A stretch of DNA of 64,000 nt from Sphingomonas sp. H160509 (lineage in GTDB: Bacteria; Pseudomonadota; Alphaproteobacteria; Sphingomonadales; Sphingomonadaceae): positions 3,926,001 through 3,990,000 of the forward strand of contig NZ_JAMXSR020000002.1 of the NCBI RefSeq assembly GCF_024124765.2. The letters run 5' to 3'. Within the stretch, counting starts at the first letter, position 1; every line of letters starts with the position of its first letter. Under the pieces are notes generated by a model, which was given only the letters and a program-made list of their open reading frames with translations, ran no database searches and was not told where the DNA came from. The position numbers and the translations under genes are program-made. Positions 60,602-64,000 of this stretch are shown here, piece by piece.

Positions 60602-60640
60602 GGCCGCTTCGGGAAACCGGAGCGGCCTTTTCTTTGCGGG
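60602..60640 (+). terminator. Intrinsic terminator of csbD
   Basis: AGGCCGCTTCGGGAAACCGG folds on AGCGGCCT (AGGCCGCT/AGCGGCCT stem) and is followed by TTTCTTT. It stands 25 bases after the corrected csbD stop. Confidence 0.85.
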
Positions 60641-60671
60641 GTCGATTAAGGCTGCACCGCTACCCAAAACC

Positions 60672-60783
60672 ACGACCACCCCGGCGAAGGCCGGGGCCCA
60701 ATTAGGGGACGATGATTATTAAAGGTAGCGCGCTGTTACCTCGGACATGCCAATTGGGCCCCGGCCTTCGCCGGGGTGGTCGT
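60672..60783. repeat. Perfect inverted repeat with 32-base arms
   Basis: ACGACCACCCCGGCGAAGGC at the left is exactly mirrored by GCCTTCGCCGGGGTGGTCGT at the right; the match extends over 32 bases to CCCAATT/AATTGGG, with a 48-base AT-richer centre. Confidence 0.9.
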
Positions 60784-60833
60784 CTGGTACGAACCCCTTG
60801 CCCCACCCACAAAACCCCATCACGAGCACCCGA

Positions 60834-61496
60834 ATGACTCTCCCGACCCGCACCTACGCCGCATTCCTGTTCGACATGGACGGCACGATCCTCACATCGA
60901 TCGCGTCCGCCGAGCGAACCTGGACCAAATGGGCGATCGCACATGGCCTCGACGCTGCAACGTTCGTGCCGACGATCCACGGCGTGCAATCGGTCGAGAC
61001 GGTCCGGCGCCTCAACCTCCCCGGCGTCGACCCGGTCGCCGAGGCCGCCGCGATTACCGCCGCCGAAATGCTTGACGTCGGCGACGTCGAGCCGATCGCC
61101 GGTGCCGACGCATTCCTGGCCAGCTTGCCCCCGGAGCGTTGGACGATCGTCACGTCTGCCCCTCGGGCGCTAGCCGAAGTCCGCCTCAAGGCTGCCGGCC
61201 TGCCGATCCCCGCGACGATGATTGCCGCGGACGACATCCCCAACGGCAAGCCCGCACCCGATTGTTTCCTGGTCGCAGCCGAACGACTCGGCGTCTTGGC
61301 GAGCGATTGCCTGGTGTTCGAGGATGCCCCCGCCGGCATCACGGCCGGGGAGGCAGCGGGCGCGGATGTCCTGGTGATCACGGCGACGCACGGGACGAGC
61401 CACCGGCTCGATACGCGTCATCCGCGGATAAACGATTATCTGGACGTGACCGCCACGATCACCTCAGACGGTCGACTGGCGGTTACGTCTCGCTGA
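60834..61496 (+). CDS. HAD-superfamily sugar/glycerol phosphatase
   Basis: 220 residues. The catalytic FLFDMDGTILTS (Asp nucleophile and Asp acid) is at residues 10-21, a helical cap carries HGVQSVETVRRLNLPGVDPV, TIVTSAPRAL gives motif II, and NGKPAPDCFLVAAERLGVLA with VFEDAPAGITAGEAAGADV motifs III and IV. Type is close to the DOG/GPP phosphatases, which act on 2-deoxyglucose 6-phosphate or glycerol 3-phosphate. The position after a palindromic repeat gives no functional link. Complete, no frame problem. Confidence 0.88.
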   Translation: MTLPTRTYAAFLFDMDGTILTSIASAERTWTKWAIAHGLDAATFVPTIHGVQSVETVRRLNLPGVDPVAEAAAITAAEMLDVGDVEPIAGADAFLASLPPERWTIVTSAPRALAEVRLKAAGLPIPATMIAADDIPNGKPAPDCFLVAAERLGVLASDCLVFEDAPAGITAGEAAGADVLVITATHGTSHRLDTRHPRINDYLDVTATITSDGRLAVTSR

Positions 61497-61514
61497 CCGG
61501 CACGAACGATCGGC

Positions 61515-61700
61515 TCAATCCGCATCACCAGATCGCTGCGCCCGCGCGATCAGTTCGTCGAGTGCGGCTTCATCCAGCCGACCCGCCGTACGCAACGCCG
61601 CTTCGGGGGTCATCGCGATGACCGCCCCGTCCGGCCCGTCGATCACGACCTCGCCATTTTCATGGAAAACGTCGCGGGGTTCGGCATGCGGACTAGTCAT
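61515..61700 (-). CDS. Small cytosolic protein, unknown function
   Basis: 61 residues: MTSPHAEPRDVFHENGEVVI, DGPDGAVIAMTPEAALRTAG, RLDEAALDELIARAQRSGDA plus D. AGGAGA seven bases before the ATG makes this a credible gene. The sequence predicts a short beta hairpin (GEVVIDGPDGAVIAMT) followed by two helices. I do not recognise a named family; it may be a sphingomonad-specific protein. Located between the HAD phosphatase (convergent) and the esterase gene, 71 bases from the latter. Confidence 0.65.
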   Translation of the reverse strand: MTSPHAEPRDVFHENGEVVIDGPDGAVIAMTPEAALRTAGRLDEAALDELIARAQRSGDAD

Positions 61701-61770
61701 CGCGCTCTCCTGAACTTTCAGGACAAACGTCGGTGAGGACGGATAGGTCCGCAATACTGACCGACCATGG

Positions 61771-62776
61771 TCAGCCAGCGACCAGTTCGCCCATCCAACG
61801 ATCGAACAATTGCGGCCACAATGACCCAGGCGACCGAGGCGATAGGCGCGTGCCGAAGCCGTGCCCACCATGCTGCAGGAAATGCGCCTCGGCGGGGATG
61901 CCTGCGCGGCGAGCAGCGGCGAGCGTATCGACGCTGTTGGCAACCGGGACCGTGTTGTCGTCCTCGGCATGCACGAGGAACAGTGGCGGGTCGCCAGCCT
62001 TCAACTGTCGGTCGATCGCATACCGCGCCTGGACCGCAGGCAGCGGATCAGGACCGAGCAGGTTCGTGCGCGATCCGCCGTGGCTGCGGCCCGGATCCAT
62101 GTTCGAGACCGCGTACATGAGTCCCGCCCAGGCGGGCCGTGCCGAATGCCGGTCGGCGGCATCGACCGGACGATACGCCTTGAACTCGTTTAGCACCGCC
62201 ACGGACCCGGCGAGGTGCCCGCCCGCCGAGAAACCCAGCACACCGAGCTTCTCCGCCCTGATCCCGTAGGCGCGCGCGTTGGCGCGGATCAGCCGCATCG
62301 CGCGCTGCGCGTCGGCGAGCGGCACATCGGCCCGGTCGGCCCAGCCTTCGCCGGGCAGGCGGTAGCTCAACACAAATGCGGTGATCCCGAAACCGTTCAG
62401 CACGCGCGCGACATCGATGCCCTCGTTGCGGAGCGAGGTGATCGAATAGCCGCCACCGGGCACGATCAGCACCGCGCGGCCGTCGGGCCGGGCTGGCCGG
62501 AATACACCGACCTCGGGCCGCACCACGCCGCGCATCTGGAAGTCCCGATAACCGTCCGGGTAGCGCGGCATCCGCGGCTGCGGGATCGGCAGCGGGTTCG
62601 GCGCGCCTGGCGGAATACCGGGCCAGAGCGCGAACCGTTCGGCGGGTGGCCACATCGGCATCTCCGTCGCACGCGGCTGACCGGCAGCAAGTTGTGCACC
62701 GCTTCGCGCGAATGCAGGAAGCGCCAGCCCGGCGGCGAGGGGGGAGGGTGAGCAGCGAACGGCGATCGAAGGTCAT
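61771..62776 (-). CDS. Exported alpha/beta hydrolase (esterase), one frameshift
   Basis: About 334 residues after removing one base from G6 at 62739-62744. The corrected N-terminus MTFDRRSLLTLPLAAGLALP has a twin-arginine-like start, cleavage near AFA. The hydrolase domain has the oxyanion loop VLIVPGGGYSITSLRNEG (GGG), nucleophile GVLGFSAGGHLAGSVA, Asp in LVHAEDDNTVPVANSV and His in LQHGGHGFG. Similar exported enzymes are carbohydrate (acetyl xylan-type) esterases of the BD-FAE group. Substrate not proven. Confidence 0.85.
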
Positions 62777-62850
62777 GGCCAAATCCTAGACGATCGGATT
62801 GCGTTCGGGGAGAGGCGGGCGACGCTATCGGCGATTATTCGCTGGCTTCC

Positions 62851-63276
62851 TCAAAACACGGCGAGCGCGGCATGCAGCGTGAGTGCAACGAGCATCAGGC
62901 TCGACAGCGTGAAGAAGAGAAAGCGTGCCCTGACGCGGTTGCTGGTTGCCTGAACGAGGCTGTGCGCGATCCGCAGTCCAACATACGCCCACGCGATCCA
63001 GGCATTGACGCCGTTGCCCGTGCCGCTGAGCGCGAGAACGGCGGAAACAGCGTAGAACAGCGTCGGCTGCTCCATCAGGTGGTTGTAGTTGTGCGCCTTC
63101 CACTGCACCTGCGGAGGCAGCGATCGATCCGCGTCGGACGCCTTGGTGCCGACGAGCTTGCCCATATCGACGCCGGCCGCCTTCATCGCTGGCAACCGCG
63201 TCGCGAGCGTCCAGCCCAGCATCACGAGCGTCCACGCAATCAGCACGACCATCGGCCGCAGGATCTCGCTATGCAT
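62851..63276 (-). CDS. MAPEG family membrane protein
   Basis: 141 residues with four hydrophobic segments: PMVVLIAWTLVMLGWTLAT, TLFYAVSAVLALSG, NAWIAWAYVGLRIAHSLVQA and FLFFTLSSLMLVALTLHAAL. The HNYNHLMEQPTLFYAV segment and YVGLRIAHSLV are the glutathione-site region of MAPEG proteins (microsomal glutathione transferase-like). Bacterial members may have glutathione peroxidase/transferase activity but many are uncharacterised. GGGGGAGG lies ahead of the ATG, partly inside a hairpin (63282-63309). Confidence 0.85.
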   Translation of the reverse strand: MHSEILRPMVVLIAWTLVMLGWTLATRLPAMKAAGVDMGKLVGTKASDADRSLPPQVQWKAHNYNHLMEQPTLFYAVSAVLALSGTGNGVNAWIAWAYVGLRIAHSLVQATSNRVRARFLFFTLSSLMLVALTLHAALAVF

Positions 63277-63281
63277 GAAAA

Positions 63282-63309
63282 AGCCTCCCCCGGTTATCCG
63301 AAGGAGGCT
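63282..63309 (-). terminator. Hairpin overlapping the ribosome binding site of the MAPEG gene
   Basis: AGCCTCC pairs with GGAGGCT and is followed on the minus strand by TTTTT just before the ATG at 63276. It could end transcription from the gene at 63476-64000 and also hide the Shine-Dalgarno (GGAGG) of the MAPEG gene. Confidence 0.5.
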
Positions 63310-63344
63310 GCATCAATTGCCCGGAGGGGGCAACGGTATCTCTA

Positions 63345-63466
63345 ATCCTCGCCCGCCAGGGGGAGGTGGCAGGCGCTTGCCTGACGGAGGGGGAGGAGAG
63401 GGCAAACAGCGTTATCGCCGCCCCCCCTCCGCCGCTTCGCGCCACCTCCCCCTTGCGAGGGAGGAT
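63345..63466. repeat. Palindromic repeat, type 1
   Basis: ATCCTCGCCCGCCAGGGGGA and CCCCCTTGCGAGGGAGGAT form the outer arms, with GGCAGGCGCTTGCCTGACGG and CCGCTTCGCGCCACC inside. It lies 10 bases after the stop of the deoxyhypusine-synthase-like gene. Confidence 0.75.
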
Positions 63467-63475
63467 CAGCTAGCC

Positions 63476-64000
63476 TCAGGCCTTGTCGAAGCTCGCGCCC
63501 CACTTGCGGACCGGACGGTCCTTCCAGAGCCCACGATGATACGCATCCGACGCCAGCAGCGGCATCACCGAACCCGCCTCGGCGAACACCATCTGCTCAA
63601 TGCCCGTGTTCACCTTGCCCCACGAAGCCGCTTCCTGCAGCGTCGACGACGAGCACGCACCGTCGCGCACGTCGGCAACCGTGATCTGCACCGCATACTT
63701 GTGAACCTGGACGTCGTCGTGACCGAGGATCTCGGCGCAGACGACCGTATCCTGGATGAAGTTCTTCGGCACGCCGCCGCCGATCATCAGCAGCCCGGTG
63801 GTGCCTGCCTTGATCTTGATCTCGGTGAGTTCGCGGAAATCGGCGATCGCGTCGAGGACCATGTACGGCTTGCCCGCCTTCACCGCGTCGACCTGATGCT
63901 TGACCAGACCGAAGCCCGCCGAGCTGTCGACGAACGCCGGGCAGAAGATCGGCACGTCATGCTCATAGGCGAGCTTGACGAGGCTGTTCTCCTTCTTGCC
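63476..64000 (-). CDS. Deoxyhypusine synthase-like protein, C-terminal part
   Basis: At least 174 codons, open to the right edge of the window; the N-terminus lies outside. Visible segments are NSLVKLAYEHDVPIFCPAFV, VDSSAGFGLVKHQVDAVKAG, TGLLMIGGGVPKNFIQDTVV and HKYAVQITVADVRDGACSSS, then TLQEAASWGKVN. The GGGVPKN and AxQITxxDxRDG segments are those of the NAD-dependent deoxyhypusine synthase/homospermidine synthase family. Bacteria have no eIF5A, so such proteins make polyamines (homospermidine or guanidino-aza-nonane type). The Lys in the SWGKV context is the probable covalent residue. Which polyamine is made cannot be told from this part. Confidence 0.85.
   Translation of the reverse strand, partial: GKKENSLVKLAYEHDVPIFCPAFVDSSAGFGLVKHQVDAVKAGKPYMVLDAIADFRELTEIKIKAGTTGLLMIGGGVPKNFIQDTVVCAEILGHDDVQVHKYAVQITVADVRDGACSSSTLQEAASWGKVNTGIEQMVFAEAGSVMPLLASDAYHRGLWKDRPVRKWGASFDKA

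Overview
The window is GC-rich, densely packed chromosomal DNA that looks like an alphaproteobacterium of the Sphingomonadaceae (Sphingomonas-like). The pointers are two large TonB-dependent receptors, a receptor/beta-propeller phytase pair, a methionine synthase split in two genes, a DUF4893 protein, an HWE/HisKA_2-type kinase, glnB-glnA behind a sigma-54 promoter, aroQ-accB-accC, a ThiS-ThiG fusion, and many GC-rich intergenic palindromes of the kind common in sphingomonads. This is inference from gene content; there is no rRNA here. No prophage, insertion sequence, CRISPR array or replication origin is visible.

Layout. 1-3.8 kb: a sulfotransferase-like gene running off the left edge, then sugar-acid genes (an amidohydrolase facing a mannitol dehydrogenase-family gene and an internally deleted altronate dehydratase). 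3.5-15 kb: tRNA-Asn, moaA-nadK, a GGDEF/EAL protein, exported hydrolases (prolyl oligopeptidase, DUF885), an MreB paralogue and a CAT-anticodon tRNA. 15-25 kb: M28 peptidase, ettA, a CYTH protein, a GAF kinase, then a three-gene inositol set (CDP-alcohol phosphatidyltransferase, myo-inositol-phosphate synthase, sugar/inositol-phosphate cytidylyltransferase) downstream of nadE. 25-34 kb: small conserved proteins, a zinc peptidase, 3-hydroxybutyrate dehydrogenase, a CDF transporter, a ScfR-type regulator and small lipoproteins. 34.5-40.5 kb: a methionine-cycle cluster (ArsR/methyltransferase fusion, metF, metH part 1, metH part 2). 40.6-53.8 kb: aldehyde dehydrogenase, quinone reductase, a two-component system, two divergent TonB receptors (one with a Pho-box-like site and a co-transcribed phytase) and a UbiB/AarF-family kinase. 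54-64 kb: glnB-glnA with NtrC and sigma-54 sites, arsC, aroQ-accB-accC, thiSG, csbD, a HAD phosphatase, an esterase, a MAPEG protein and a deoxyhypusine-synthase-like gene cut by the right edge.

A feature running through the whole window is that about twenty otherwise complete genes, including glnA, accB and metH, are each broken by one to three frameshifts. Almost all correspond to one extra base, mostly inside runs of four to six G or C. Removing those bases restores full-length proteins, so I annotate these as whole genes and regard the breaks as probable sequence errors rather than decay. Real damage is suspected at only two places: the altronate dehydratase with its middle missing (2909-3277) and a GH92-like fragment (13267-13386).

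The most interesting biology is the CDP-inositol-type operon, the predicted phosphate-controlled phytate uptake/hydrolysis operon, the methionine cluster with a 22-bp perfect palindrome upstream of its fused regulator, and a palindromic repeat sitting inside the coding sequence of metH.
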